54,654 nucleotides of DNA from Hallerella sp964501065 (GTDB lineage Bacteria; Fibrobacterota; Fibrobacteria; Fibrobacterales; Fibrobacteraceae): the NCBI GenBank assembly GCA_964501065.1, contig CAZCRF010000009.1, positions 1 through 54,654 of the forward strand, written 5' to 3'. The notes under the pieces are model-generated. The model ran no database searches. It had not been told where the DNA came from and saw nothing but the letters and a program-made list of their open reading frames with translations. Position 1 is the first letter of the stretch, and every line of letters starts with the position of its first letter. Position numbers and translations under genes: made by a program. Positions 44,549 to 52,969 of the stretch are shown in pieces.

Positions 44549-45635
44549 TCACCGCCTCGACGATTTTTGAAATTTCCCCGTCCGTCATTTGAGGGTAGAG
44601 CGGAAGGCTCAGCTCCGTTTCGGCAATCTGTTCCGCGACGGGGAAGCGAAGGTGGGACCATTCCCGAAAAGCCTTTTGCCTGTGCGGCGGAATCGGGTAA
44701 TGGACGAGAGTCTCGATCCCGTTTTCTTTTAAATAGTCTTGGAGTGCATTTCTGTTTTGCGCGAGGACTGCGAAGATGTGCCAAACGTGTTCCCCCCGGT
44801 TTTCCGTCCGGGGAAGCTGAATCTTTGGATTTTGAATTTCCCGAAGGTACCTGTCGGCGATGCGCCTCCGCTTTAGGTTGTCCTCGTCCAAAGAAGTTAA
44901 TTTGTACGAAAGCACCGCGGCCTGGATTTCGTCCAAGCGGGAATTCCCCCCTTTGTAAATGTTCACGTATTTCTTCTCGCTGCCGTAATTGGAAATGGCG
45001 CGGACGGCTTTTGCCAAATCCGGGTCGGAAGTCGTGACGGCGCCGCCGTCCCCCAAAGCTCCCAGGTTCTTTCCGGGGTAAAAGCTGAACCCTGCCGCGT
45101 CGCCGAGGGAACCCGTCCGCTTGCCGCCTTCCGCGGCACCGTGCCCTTGGGCTGAGTCTTCGATGAAAATCAGATGGCGGCTTTTGGCAAATTCGGCGAG
45201 GGCTTTCCCCGGGACTGCCTTGCCGTAAAGATCCACGGCCAAGACGGCTTTCGCTTCGGCGGTCCAAACGCGTTCCGCCCCTTCTACGGAAAGATTGTAC
45301 GTTTCGAAATCCGGGTCGGTGAGGACGGGAGTGAGGCCCGCTTCGACGATGGAAAGGATCGATGCGATGTACGTGTTCGCGGGGACGATGACCTTGTCGC
45401 CGACATTCAAACGCCCAAGGGCGATGTACGCTTTGAAAATGAGAGTCAGGGATTCGAGTCCGTTCGCCGTGCCGATGCAAAAGTCCGCGCCGCAATACTT
45501 GGCGAAGGACTTTTCAAAATTTTCGCATTCCCGTCCGCGGATATACCAGCCGCTTTGCACGACGCGTTCGACAGCCGAGGAAAGTCCCGGTTCGAAGGAA
45601 GCGTTGACGCGTTTCAAATCCAGATAGGGAATCAT
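44532..45635 (-). CDS. DegT/DnrJ/EryC1/StrS aminotransferase, FdtB/QdtB-like
   Basis: A 367-residue PLP-dependent sugar aminotransferase. The PLP lysine is in FSFYPGKNLGALGDGG. Other family motifs are MIPYLDLKRVN, GLESLTLIFKAY, VIVPANTYIASILSIVEAGL, FIEDSAQGHG and RLDEIQAAVL. Its neighbours (3,4-ketoisomerases and acetyltransferase) point to transamination of dTDP-3-keto-6-deoxyhexose, as in dTDP-Fuc3NAc or Qui3NAc synthesis. The stereochemistry cannot be fixed from sequence. It is the third gene of the operon. Confidence 0.9.
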   Translation of the reverse strand: MIPYLDLKRVNASFEPGLSSAVERVVQSGWYIRGRECENFEKSFAKYCGADFCIGTANGLESLTLIFKAYIALGRLNVGDKVIVPANTYIASILSIVEAGLTPVLTDPDFETYNLSVEGAERVWTAEAKAVLAVDLYGKAVPGKALAEFAKSRHLIFIEDSAQGHGAAEGGKRTGSLGDAAGFSFYPGKNLGALGDGGAVTTSDPDLAKAVRAISNYGSEKKYVNIYKGGNSRLDEIQAAVLSYKLTSLDEDNLKRRRIADRYLREIQNPKIQLPRTENRGEHVWHIFAVLAQNRNALQDYLKENGIETLVHYPIPPHRQKAFREWSHLRFPVAEQIAETELSLPLYPQMTDGEISKIVEAVNAYPG

Positions 45636-46057
45636 TCCTTTCCCCGCTTCTTTCGAACTTCCGACAAGAACTGCCCGTAATCGCGGATGTAGTCCGCTTC
45701 GTCATACGGGTGGGATGCCAGTACAAGGCAGATGGAACCCGACGAAAAATTCAATTCCCCCGCCCAAGTTCCCGGTGGAACGTAAATGCCGCGATACGGC
45801 CGGTCCATTCGGACGATTTGGGAAGTTTCCCCGTCGTCGATTTTCACGTCGAATGCCCCGGAGGCGGCGATTAAAAGTTGGTGGCATTCCCTGTGGGCGT
45901 GGCCGCCGCGATTTTCGCCGCCGGGAATGTCGTACAGATAAAAGACCCGTTTGATTTCAAAGGGAATCTCTTTCAAATTCTCCACGGGCGAAAGGGATCC
46001 GGAGCGTTCCGAAATCTTGGAAAATTCCACGAGGCGGCATCCGGAAATCAATTTCAT
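45632..46057 (-). CDS. FdtA/QdtA-type dTDP-sugar 3,4-ketoisomerase (first paralogue by motif)
   Basis: A 141-residue WxcM-like cupin. YDIPGGENRGGHAHRECHQL carries the HAH pair (53-55) typical of FdtA/QdtA enzymes, which move the keto group of dTDP-4-keto-6-deoxyglucose from C4 to C3; PYRGIYVPPGTW and ASHPYDEADYIRDYGQF follow. Its ATG overlaps the second cupin gene stop as ATGA, and its own stop overlaps the aminotransferase start. Its substrate would be supplied by RfbA and RfbB. Confidence 0.88.
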   Translation of the reverse strand: MKLISGCRLVEFSKISERSGSLSPVENLKEIPFEIKRVFYLYDIPGGENRGGHAHRECHQLLIAASGAFDVKIDDGETSQIVRMDRPYRGIYVPPGTWAGELNFSSGSICLVLASHPYDEADYIRDYGQFLSEVRKKRGKE

Positions 46058-46464
46058 CGGAGGGCCTTTTTGAAATCGCCCCATTCCCAGATGTAGTCGT
46101 CCGGGTCATACGGCTCGGAGCTCAAGACGAGCGCAACGGAATTTGTCGAAAAATTGTCCAAGGTGCGGTAATGCATGGGAGGCACGTAAAGCCCGTAGTA
46201 AGAGCGGCGAAGGGAATGCCGTTCCTCCTTTTCCCCGTCGTTCAGGACGACGTCGAAACTCCCCGAAAGGGCGACGATGAATTCATGCTGTTTCTTGAAT
46301 GCGTGGCTTCCGCGGAGTTCTCCGCCGGGGACGTCGTAAATCCAGTAGCAGCGGCGAATGGGGAAGGGGATGTGATTCTCCGATTCGATGATGCTCAAAT
46401 TGCCTCGGTTGTCCAAAATCTTGGGCAAGGGCAGAATTTGCGGACTTTTGGGGCTAGGAAACAT
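46054..46464 (-). CDS. FdtA/QdtA-type cupin with altered active site (second paralogue)
   Basis: A 136-residue WxcM-like cupin, first gene of the operon, paralogous to the next one (IYDVPGGELRGSHAFKKQHE against YDIPGGENRGGHAHRECHQ). The second His is replaced: HAF at 54-56 instead of HAH. The rest (GSFDVVLNDGE, YYGLYVPPMHYR, EPYDPDDYIWEW) is intact. It may form a heteromer with its neighbour, differ in stereochemistry, or be inactive; the sequence does not decide. ATG 46464. Confidence 0.82.
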   Translation of the reverse strand: MFPSPKSPQILPLPKILDNRGNLSIIESENHIPFPIRRCYWIYDVPGGELRGSHAFKKQHEFIVALSGSFDVVLNDGEKEERHSLRRSYYGLYVPPMHYRTLDNFSTNSVALVLSSEPYDPDDYIWEWGDFKKALR

Positions 46465-46533
46465 ACCGGTATAAGATACAAACTTTTCCCCGGTTCCGCT
46501 TGGACGGGAGACCTTTGGGAAATCCGCATTTTA

Positions 46534-46541
46534 TATTTTTG
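46534..46541 (+). promoter_or_regulatory. TAnnTTTG promoter box of ddh
   Basis: TATTTTTG, a full TAnnTTTG match, 25 bases before the ddh ATG, leaving room for a leader containing AGAGGA (four bases before the start codon). This differs from the leaderless arrangement elsewhere. Confidence 0.45.
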
Positions 46542-46566
46542 GGGAAATTTCAACCCAGAGGATGGT

Positions 46567-47550
46567 ATGATAAGAATCGGCATTGTCGGATATGGAAATT
46601 TGGGCCGCGGCGTGGAATGCGCAGTCAAGTCCGCACCGGACATGGAACTGGTCGCCGTTTTCACCAGGCGAAACCCCGAAAGCGTCAAGATTCAAACGCC
46701 GGGCGTTCCCGTGAAGAAAGTGGAAGAAGCTGCGGCGTGGAAAGACAAAATAGACGTGATGATTCTTTGCGGCGGAAGCGCGACGGATTTGCCGAAGCAG
46801 ACTCCGGAATTCGCCGCCCTTTTCAACGTCATCGACAGCTTTGATACGCATGCGAAGATTCCGGAGCATTTTGCCGCAGTCGATGCGGCTGCCCGTGCCG
46901 CGGGGAAGACCGCGATGATTTCCGTCGGCTGGGACCCGGGACTTTTTTCGCTGAATCGCGTCTATGCGGATTCCATTCTGCCGAACGGGGAAACGTACAC
47001 TTTTTGGGGGAAGGGCGTTTCGCAAGGGCATTCCGACGCCGTCCGTCGCATTGCCGGGGTGAAGAATGCGAAGCAGTACACGATTCCCGTCGAAAAGGCT
47101 CTCGATTCCGTCCGCAACGGGGAAAATCCGAAACTTTCGACTCGGGAGAAGCACACGCGCGAAGTGTTCGCCGTGTTGGAACCTGGCGCGGATGCCGTGA
47201 AAATCGAAGCGGAAATCAAGTCCATGCCGAATTATTTTTCCGATTACGACACGACGGTGCATTTTATTTCCGAAGAGGAATTCGCCCGTGAACATTCCGG
47301 GATGGGGCACGGCGGCTTTGTCATCCGTTCCGGGAAAACGGGCTTTGACGGGGAATTTTCGAACATCATCGAATACAACATCAAGTTGGATTCGAACCCG
47401 GCGTTCACCACGAGCGTCTTGGTGGCTTACGCCCGGGCCCTTTTCCGCATGCACGGGGAAGGTGTCCGCGGTTGCACGACCGTTCTCGACGTGCCTCCCG
47501 CTTACCTTTCCACAAAAAGCGCCGAGGCTTTGCGGAAGGAGATGCTCTAA
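46567..47550 (+). CDS. ddh: meso-Diaminopimelate dehydrogenase
   Basis: A 327-residue NADPH-dependent enzyme that makes meso-diaminopimelate directly from tetrahydrodipicolinate in one step, for lysine and peptidoglycan. The Rossmann loop is IGIVGYGNLGRGVE. Also visible are VIDSFDTHAKIPEHFAAVD, ISVGWDPGLFSLNRVYADSI, FWGKGVSQGHSDAVRRI and GHGGFVIRSG. Full length for the family. AGAGGA precedes the ATG by four bases. The dut start overlaps its stop as TAATG. Confidence 0.95.
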   Translation: MIRIGIVGYGNLGRGVECAVKSAPDMELVAVFTRRNPESVKIQTPGVPVKKVEEAAAWKDKIDVMILCGGSATDLPKQTPEFAALFNVIDSFDTHAKIPEHFAAVDAAARAAGKTAMISVGWDPGLFSLNRVYADSILPNGETYTFWGKGVSQGHSDAVRRIAGVKNAKQYTIPVEKALDSVRNGENPKLSTREKHTREVFAVLEPGADAVKIEAEIKSMPNYFSDYDTTVHFISEEEFAREHSGMGHGGFVIRSGKTGFDGEFSNIIEYNIKLDSNPAFTTSVLVAYARALFRMHGEGVRGCTTVLDVPPAYLSTKSAEALRKEML

Positions 47551-47987
47551 TGAAAGAGGAGACGATTCAAATCCAATACCTGGACGACACGATTCCGAAG
47601 CTCGAATACATCGGCGGGAAATCCGATTGGATAGATCTCAGCGCGGCCGAAACGGTTTCTCTCCGGAAGGGAGAATTCCGGCTAATCCATTTGGGCGTCG
47701 CGATGAAATTGCCCGTAGGCTACGAGGCGCACATCGCTCCGCGCAGCTCCACTTTCAAGAATTGGAAAATCCTGCAGGTGAATTCCGTGGGCGTCGTCGA
47801 TTCGAGTTATTGCGGAAAGGACGATTGGTGGAAAATGCCCGTTTATGCGACGGAAGACGTGACGATTGAAAAGGGCAGCCGCATTGCACAGTTCCGCATT
47901 TTGGAAAACCAGCCGAAGCTCCGGTTCGAAGAAACGGTTCTCGAGGACAAGAACCGCGGCGGTTTCGGCAGCACGGGGAAAAAGTAG
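47550..47987 (+). CDS. dut: dUTP diphosphatase
   Basis: A 145-residue trimeric dUTPase that hydrolyses dUTP to dUMP and protects DNA from uracil. Motif 2 is APRSSTF, motif 3 VNSVGVVDSSYCGKDDWW, motif 4 KGSRIAQFRI and motif 5 RGGFGSTGKK. The usual order and spacing are kept; the motif 3 region has CGKDDWW where RGE is common, so it belongs to a divergent subgroup. Start 47550 shares its A with the ddh stop. Confidence 0.92.
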   Translation: MKEETIQIQYLDDTIPKLEYIGGKSDWIDLSAAETVSLRKGEFRLIHLGVAMKLPVGYEAHIAPRSSTFKNWKILQVNSVGVVDSSYCGKDDWWKMPVYATEDVTIEKGSRIAQFRILENQPKLRFEETVLEDKNRGGFGSTGKK

Positions 47988-48006
47988 CGGCCCGTTCGGC
48001 GGGATT

Positions 48007-49911
48007 TCACCCGTCGACAGGCTTGATGGGCTTCACCCACAGGTTGCGGACTGCGTTGATGACTGCCAAAATCAAGACGCCGACGTCGGCGAAGATGGCC
48101 ATCCACATGTTTGCAATGCCGACAGCCCCGAGGACAAGGCAAACGGCTTTGACGGCGATGCAGAAGACGATGTTCTCGTGGACGATGCGCATGCACTTTT
48201 TGGACATCCGCATGGCCGTCGCGATTTTCAACGGGTCGTCGTCCATCAGGACGACATCCGCCGCTTCGATTGCCGCGTCGGAGCCCAGGGCGCCCATGGC
48301 GATTCCGATGTCCGCCCGGGACAGCACCGGGGCGTCGTTCACGCCGTCGCCGACAAAGGCCAGCGATTTGCCGGGAGTCCTTTTGCCGAGAATCTCTTCG
48401 ACTTTTTTCACTTTGTCCGCAGGGAGCAGACCTGCGAAAAATTCCCGGATTCCCAAGCTCTCCGCGACGGATTTTGCCACTAGGAGGGAGTCTCCCGTGA
48501 GCATGACCGTGCGTTCGACGCCTTGCCTTTGAAGTTCCTCGACGGCTTGTTTCGAATGCGGCTTCACGACGTCCGAAATGACGATGTGCCCCGCGTATTC
48601 CCCGTCGATGGAGATGTGGATGCATGTGCCGATGCGGTGGCAGTTGTGCCATTTCGCCCCGACGTCGTCCATCAATTTCCCGTTGCCGACGCAGACCGTC
48701 TTTCCGTTCACCGTCGCCCGGATGCCGCGTCCGGGGATTTCTTCCACATTTTCAATGCGGCAGTCGTCCGCTTCGTTGCCGTAAGCCTCTTTCAGGGATG
48801 TCGCGATGGGATGCTTGGAATAACGTTCCACGTGGGCGGCCAAATGCAACAGTTCCCGTTCCGAGATTTTTTCCGGATGGATGACGGTCACTTCGAAGTT
48901 CCCCTTGGTCAAGGTCCCCGTTTTGTCGAAGACGACCGTATTCGTTTTGGCGAGAGTCTCGATGAGGTTCGCCCCCTTGATCAAGACGCCCGCGCGGGAC
49001 GCTCCGCCGATTCCCGCGAAAAAGGAAAGGGGGACGCTCACCACCAAGGCGCAAGGACAGCTGATGACGAGGAAGATCAGAGCCCTGTAAAGCCAAGTCG
49101 TCCACGTCGAGTCTTGTCCGAAAATCCAAAGGAAAACCGGTGGGAGAATCGCCAAGGCGCAGGCGGCGACGGTGACGATTGGCGTGTAAATCCGGGCGAA
49201 TTTGGAAATGAATTTTTCCGATCGGGATTTTTGGGAACTCGCGTCTTCGATGAGTTCGAGAATCTTCGCCACGGTCGATTCCCCGAATTCCTTGGAGGTG
49301 CGGACTTTCAAAAGCCCCGTCAAGTTGATGCTCCCGGAAATGATTTCGTCGCCGGGGGAGACTTCGCGCGGAAGGGATTCTCCGGTGAGAGCCGCCGTGT
49401 TCAGCGAGGACGTGCCGCTCAAGACGATTCCGTCGATGGGGACTTTTTCGCCGGGGCGGATGACTATCGTGGACCCGACTTCCACGTCGTCCGGATCCGT
49501 CTGCTCGAATTCGCCGTTTTCGCGTTCCACGTTCGCATAGTCCGGCCGAATGTCCATCAATTGCGCAATGTTCTCTCGGCTCTTCCCGACTGCATATCCT
49601 TGGAACCATTCACCGACTTGGTAGAAGAGCATCACGGCGACCGCTTCCACGTAATCGCCCGTCTTGAACAGCCCGAGGGCAATCGCTCCGACGGTCGCGA
49701 TGGACATCAGAAGGTATTCGTCGAACGGCTGCCTGTGCCAAATGCCTTCCGCCGCTTTTTTCAAGACGTCATAACCCACCACCACATAGGGGATGAGGTA
49801 CAGAGCGAAGCGAATCCCGGGATGGATGCCCTGCGGCAAAAAGTGCAGGGCGACCAACATGGCCGCAGAGACCAAGATGCGGGTCAGATTCCTTTTTTGT
49901 TTGGCGCTCAT
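48007..49911 (-). CDS. Heavy-metal-translocating P-type ATPase (ZntA/CadA-like)
   Basis: A 634-residue PIB-type ATPase exporting soft divalent metals such as Zn, Cd or Pb. The transmembrane metal site is SCPCALV. The phosphorylation loop is VFDKTGTLTKG, and ALTGESLP, the HP locus (SKHPIATSL) and the hinge VGDGVNDAPVLS are present. The last helix WMAIFADVGVLILAVINAV has the Asp used by zinc/cadmium pumps. The usual N-terminal metal-binding domain is missing and is encoded by the separate gene just upstream. ATG 49911 is used; a longer upstream frame runs into the neighbour and is not real. Confidence 0.93.
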   Translation of the reverse strand: MSAKQKRNLTRILVSAAMLVALHFLPQGIHPGIRFALYLIPYVVVGYDVLKKAAEGIWHRQPFDEYLLMSIATVGAIALGLFKTGDYVEAVAVMLFYQVGEWFQGYAVGKSRENIAQLMDIRPDYANVERENGEFEQTDPDDVEVGSTIVIRPGEKVPIDGIVLSGTSSLNTAALTGESLPREVSPGDEIISGSINLTGLLKVRTSKEFGESTVAKILELIEDASSQKSRSEKFISKFARIYTPIVTVAACALAILPPVFLWIFGQDSTWTTWLYRALIFLVISCPCALVVSVPLSFFAGIGGASRAGVLIKGANLIETLAKTNTVVFDKTGTLTKGNFEVTVIHPEKISERELLHLAAHVERYSKHPIATSLKEAYGNEADDCRIENVEEIPGRGIRATVNGKTVCVGNGKLMDDVGAKWHNCHRIGTCIHISIDGEYAGHIVISDVVKPHSKQAVEELQRQGVERTVMLTGDSLLVAKSVAESLGIREFFAGLLPADKVKKVEEILGKRTPGKSLAFVGDGVNDAPVLSRADIGIAMGALGSDAAIEAADVVLMDDDPLKIATAMRMSKKCMRIVHENIVFCIAVKAVCLVLGAVGIANMWMAIFADVGVLILAVINAVRNLWVKPIKPVDG

Positions 49912-49946
49912 CGTGAAAATCCTTTGGCGGTCGATTTTCGAAAATT

Positions 49947-50165
49947 TCAGAAGAAGACTTCGCAGTCGGATTCTACTTTTTTGCAGTTGTCGCGGACGGA
50001 TGCCATCACGGTCTTTTCGTCTGCGCCCTCGTCGAACTCCACTTTCATCTTCAACAGCATGAAGTTGACGGATGCGTCCTTGACTCCGGCGGTGTTCTTG
50101 GCGGCTGTTTCCATTTTGCCCGCGCAAACGGGGCAATCGACTTCGATCTTGTAGCTTTTCTTCAT
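49947..50165 (-). CDS. Stand-alone heavy-metal-associated (HMA) domain protein
   Basis: A 72-residue cytoplasmic metal-binding domain: MKKSYKIEVDCPVCAGKMET carries the CPVC metal-binding site of MerP/CopZ-type HMA domains, with a beta-alpha-beta-beta-alpha-beta length. Normally this domain is the N-terminus of the pump; here it is a separate gene 35 bases upstream of it, so it likely acts as a metallochaperone delivering metal to the ATPase. It is controlled from the divergent promoter region next to arsR. Confidence 0.88.
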   Translation of the reverse strand: MKKSYKIEVDCPVCAGKMETAAKNTAGVKDASVNFMLLKMKVEFDEGADEKTVMASVRDNCKKVESDCEVFF

Positions 50166-50191
50166 GGGAAACCTCTTTCCTTTTCATCCAA

Positions 50192-50215
50192 ACGATTAAA
50201 CAATTATTTAATCGT
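50192..50215. promoter_or_regulatory. ArsR/SmtB-type operator palindrome
   Basis: A 24-base near-perfect inverted repeat: ACGATTAAA (50192-50200), central CAATTA, TTTAATCGT (50207-50215). It has the AT-rich imperfect 12+12 form typical of SmtB-family operators and lies between the divergent HMA/ATPase operon and the ArsR gene, 26 bases from the HMA start codon. Confidence 0.75.
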
Positions 50216-50273
50216 CAAAAAGAAATATAGGCATTCCCGATGCGCTTGGCAAGAGATTCTGCCGCCTTTTTTG

Positions 50274-50281
50274 TATTTTTG
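50274..50281 (+). promoter_or_regulatory. TAnnTTTG promoter box of the ArsR-type regulator
   Basis: TATTTTTG, seven bases before the ATG at 50289. The implied leader is very short. No clear -35 hexamer is seen at the usual distance. Confidence 0.4.
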
Positions 50282-50288
50282 AATCAAG

Positions 50289-50684
50289 ATGTCGAAAACG
50301 TCAAGGAAAAATTTGGAGCACGACCACCCGGTCACGGAAAAAGAGCTGATTTTGGCAAAGCAGATGCCGTCGGAGCGGATGGCCGTGCAAGTTGCCGAAG
50401 CGATGAAGCAGCTCGGGGACGTTTCCCGGTTGAGGATTTTCTGGCTGCTCTGCCACGCGGAGGAATGCGTGACGCACATTGCGGAACTTGTCGGCATGTC
50501 GACTCCCGCCGTGTCGCACCATTTGAGGCTTCTCAAGGCCGCGGGGCTCATCGGGTCGAATCGGGTGGGGAAGGAGATGTTCTACAAGGCGGTGGACTCC
50601 GCGCTTGTCTTGGAACTGCACCATACGATCGAATCCGTCGCGGAAATCACTTGCCCGGAAGAAGATGAAGGAGGTTCACGATGA
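50289..50684 (+). CDS. ArsR/SmtB-family metal-responsive repressor
   Basis: A 131-residue winged-helix repressor. The helix-turn-helix is CVTHIAELVGMSTPAVSHHL followed by LRLLKAAGLI, and the wing is NRVGKEMFYKA. A cluster of His and Asp (VDSALVLELHHTIE) in the C-terminal helix resembles the alpha5 metal site, and HDH near the N-terminus could add ligands; the classical alpha3 ELCVCD motif is not present (EECVTHI). It probably represses the divergent HMA/ATPase operon and itself via the 50192 palindrome until metal binds. The stop overlaps the flavodoxin gene as ATGA. Confidence 0.9.
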   Translation: MSKTSRKNLEHDHPVTEKELILAKQMPSERMAVQVAEAMKQLGDVSRLRIFWLLCHAEECVTHIAELVGMSTPAVSHHLRLLKAAGLIGSNRVGKEMFYKAVDSALVLELHHTIESVAEITCPEEDEGGSR

Positions 50685-51268
50685 AGGTGTTGATGTTGAA
50701 CGGGAGCCGCCGCAGCCACGGCTGCACTTACACGGCTCTTTCTTTAGTCGAAAAGGAACTCCGGTCTGCGGGAGTGGACGCGGAAATTCTCCAGGTGGGG
50801 CACGCTGTCGCTTCCGGTTCCGCCGAGTTGAAAAAGCTTGTTGAACAAACGGTGGAAAAATTGGACGGTGTCGACGGACTTGTTGTCGGCACTCCCGTCT
50901 ATTACGCATCGCCTTCGGGAGAAATTTTGATGTTCCTCGACCGCCTGTTTTGGGAAGGTTCCCCCAAACTCCGCTTGAAGCCCGCAGCCTCCATTGCGTC
51001 CGCCCGCCGCGCGGGGACTATCGCTTCGTTGGATGTCGTCAACAAGTATTTCATGATAAACGAAATGCCCGTCGTATCCTCTTGTTATTGGAATGAAGTG
51101 CACGGGTATTCTCCGGAAGACGTGATGCGGGATGCCGAGGGCGTCCAGGTGATGGAAACCTTGGGCAGGAATTTCGCGTGGATGCTCAAGAGCCTCGATG
51201 CCGCGAAAAAGTCAGGCGTGCAAAAACCGGATGCGGTCGAACGGGTGCACACGAATTTCATCTCTTGA
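50681..51268 (+). CDS. Flavodoxin-like NAD(P)H-dependent FMN reductase
   Basis: A 195-residue cytoplasmic flavodoxin-fold protein. The FMN phosphate loop is LMLNGSRRSHGCTYTA, and VGTPVYYASPSGEILMFLDR is the family second motif. It likely reduces quinones, azo dyes or metals with NAD(P)H; iron-sulfur cysteines of the iron-sulfur flavoprotein subgroup are absent. It is co-transcribed with the metal repressor (ATGA overlap), which suggests a metal or redox stress role. Confidence 0.85.
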   Translation: MKVLMLNGSRRSHGCTYTALSLVEKELRSAGVDAEILQVGHAVASGSAELKKLVEQTVEKLDGVDGLVVGTPVYYASPSGEILMFLDRLFWEGSPKLRLKPAASIASARRAGTIASLDVVNKYFMINEMPVVSSCYWNEVHGYSPEDVMRDAEGVQVMETLGRNFAWMLKSLDAAKKSGVQKPDAVERVHTNFIS

Positions 51269-51479
51269 ACTGTTTTTTCAGCCGAAGGATTTTTTGACGG
51301 TGTTCCTTTTTACAGGAGAGCCTTTTTGAATCCAGTCCCTGAATCATTTTACTGAATTCGGCGATTTCGTTTGCGCTTAGCTGCAGCGGCAAGGAGTTGT
51401 AAAATTTTTTGAAATCCGCATCGCGGATCGTGTTCTTGGGAAGGCCGAGCCCCAGCTTGGCGTTGTTCCCGAAAATCAT
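51258..51479 (-). CDS. Small protein of unknown function
   Basis: A 73-residue basic protein (MIFGNNAKLGLGLPKNTIRD onward), with a Lys/Arg-rich C-terminus. No family is recognised; a faint resemblance to the tail of malate/lactate dehydrogenases is too weak to use. TTGACA lies immediately before the ATG, so any promoter would have to be elsewhere. Its 3' end overlaps the convergent flavodoxin gene by 11 bases. It may not be real. Confidence 0.4.
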   Translation of the reverse strand: MIFGNNAKLGLGLPKNTIRDADFKKFYNSLPLQLSANEIAEFSKMIQGLDSKRLSCKKEHRQKILRLKKQFKR

Positions 51480-51541
51480 ATTGTCAATATAATGCCGTTT
51501 TTATTTTGCAGCGCCGGGAAATAAAGCTATCTTGTCGAGCC

Positions 51542-52969
51542 ATGAGTGATTTGGAATCCGACAGCCGTTTTTTGAAAAAGGGCGTTTTGGTCAATATCGT
51601 CGGGACCGTGCTGAAGGTGTGCGGACCGCTTCTCACGATTCTCTTGGCGAGGATTTTCGGGGCTGCCGAATTCGGCGTCTTCGTCTCGACCCAGACCCTC
51701 TTGCTGACCATTTCCCGGTCGGCGACTTTGGGGTTGGACAAGGGGCTTTATTGGTATTTGCCGCAGAACCGTTTGGACGGGCGCAAGCCCTATGACGGCG
51801 TGATGGAGTCGTTTTGGGTGGCCGCCGTTGTCGCACTCATTTGCACGGGGGCGATTTTTGTCGGGTCTTTCACATCGTTCATTTCGAAGGAGCTGCCTTG
51901 GTATGCCCTTTCGCTCGTGTTCTATGCGGTGTCCTACGTGTTGAGCAACACGTCGGAAGGAAACCGCAAGCCGCAAAACGCCGTCTTCATCAATTCTTTC
52001 TTTGTCGCGGTCCTTTCGCCCGCTTCGTCCATCGTCATGCATTATTTGGGCGTTCCCCATGCGCTGCCCCTTGGACTTTTGGTGGGGCAGTTCTGCGGAT
52101 TTCTGCTGCATTTCCATTTGGTGCGGCGGCAGTTCCCGGCCATGCCGCTTTTTCCGTCAAAGAGAATTCCGAAGGCCTTGCTAATCTATTCCCTTCCGCT
52201 GGGCTTCAATGAATTCGTTTCGTCCTTTTTGATCCGTTCGAGCCTTTGGATGGTGATGCTCTTCCTCGGGCCGGAAATGGCCGGCGCTTACGGCATCATG
52301 GTGACGATTTCGAACGCCTTGCAGACAATTCGCGTGGGGTTCACTCCCATTCTCACGCCGGTCGTCGCCGGGATGGACAAAAATCGCCTGAAGACGGATT
52401 TGAAGCCCGTTTACTCTTATTGCGTGTCTTCGGTGACGTTCATCCAGCTGTTGATCGGATTTTTCATCATTTTGTTCCCGAATGAAATTTTGGGAATTGC
52501 CGGGAAGGATTTCATCGTGCAACCGCAGGCCTTGGGCATTCTGTTGCTGGTCCATTTGCTGAACGGCTTCTGGGGAATGGCCATCGTCATCATGAACGGA
52601 ATCGGCAAGAGCCTTTACACGCTCAAGATGAACCTCTTTTCTCTCGGAATCGCCCTTGTCTCCGGATATTTTTGGGTGCCGGCTTACGGGCTTGTCGGGG
52701 CGGCGCTTTCGATGCTCTGCTACAATGTCGTCGCGATGATTTGGAACAACGTCTATCTGGCGAAGATGGGGCTTTGGCCGTATTCCTCGAAGCTCGTGAA
52801 CCGTTTTGTTTGGATTTGCGTCCTGATTGCCTGTTACGCCGCCTTGAATTTGTTCCAAGTCGAATGGAATCTGTGGCAAAAGTCCGCCGCCTATCTGATT
52901 TCCCTGCTTGCGCTCGGTGCGCAGTGGCTTTACGACAGGCGTTCGGCTAGTCTTTCCACCACGCGTTGA
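51542..52969 (+). CDS. Second Wzx-like polysaccharide flippase
   Basis: A 475-residue polytopic membrane protein of the MOP polysaccharide transporter family. Recognisable parts are FLKKGVLVNIVGTVLKVCGP, LTILLARIFGAAEFGVFVS at the N-terminus, LIRSSLWMVMLFLGPEMAGA in the middle and VPAYGLVGAALSMLCYN near the end. About 12-14 hydrophobic segments. It should flip a lipid-linked glycan; its neighbours suggest one decorated by LicD. It converges with LicD, overlapping by 23 bases. Confidence 0.85.
   Translation: MSDLESDSRFLKKGVLVNIVGTVLKVCGPLLTILLARIFGAAEFGVFVSTQTLLLTISRSATLGLDKGLYWYLPQNRLDGRKPYDGVMESFWVAAVVALICTGAIFVGSFTSFISKELPWYALSLVFYAVSYVLSNTSEGNRKPQNAVFINSFFVAVLSPASSIVMHYLGVPHALPLGLLVGQFCGFLLHFHLVRRQFPAMPLFPSKRIPKALLIYSLPLGFNEFVSSFLIRSSLWMVMLFLGPEMAGAYGIMVTISNALQTIRVGFTPILTPVVAGMDKNRLKTDLKPVYSYCVSSVTFIQLLIGFFIILFPNEILGIAGKDFIVQPQALGILLLVHLLNGFWGMAIVIMNGIGKSLYTLKMNLFSLGIALVSGYFWVPAYGLVGAALSMLCYNVVAMIWNNVYLAKMGLWPYSSKLVNRFVWICVLIACYAALNLFQVEWNLWQKSAAYLISLLALGAQWLYDRRSASLSTTR

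Noticed and set aside
49912..50187. N-terminal extension of the P-type ATPase
   Set aside because: The frame runs through the HMA gene in another phase and gives Arg-rich nonsense; ATG 49911 begins the true protein.
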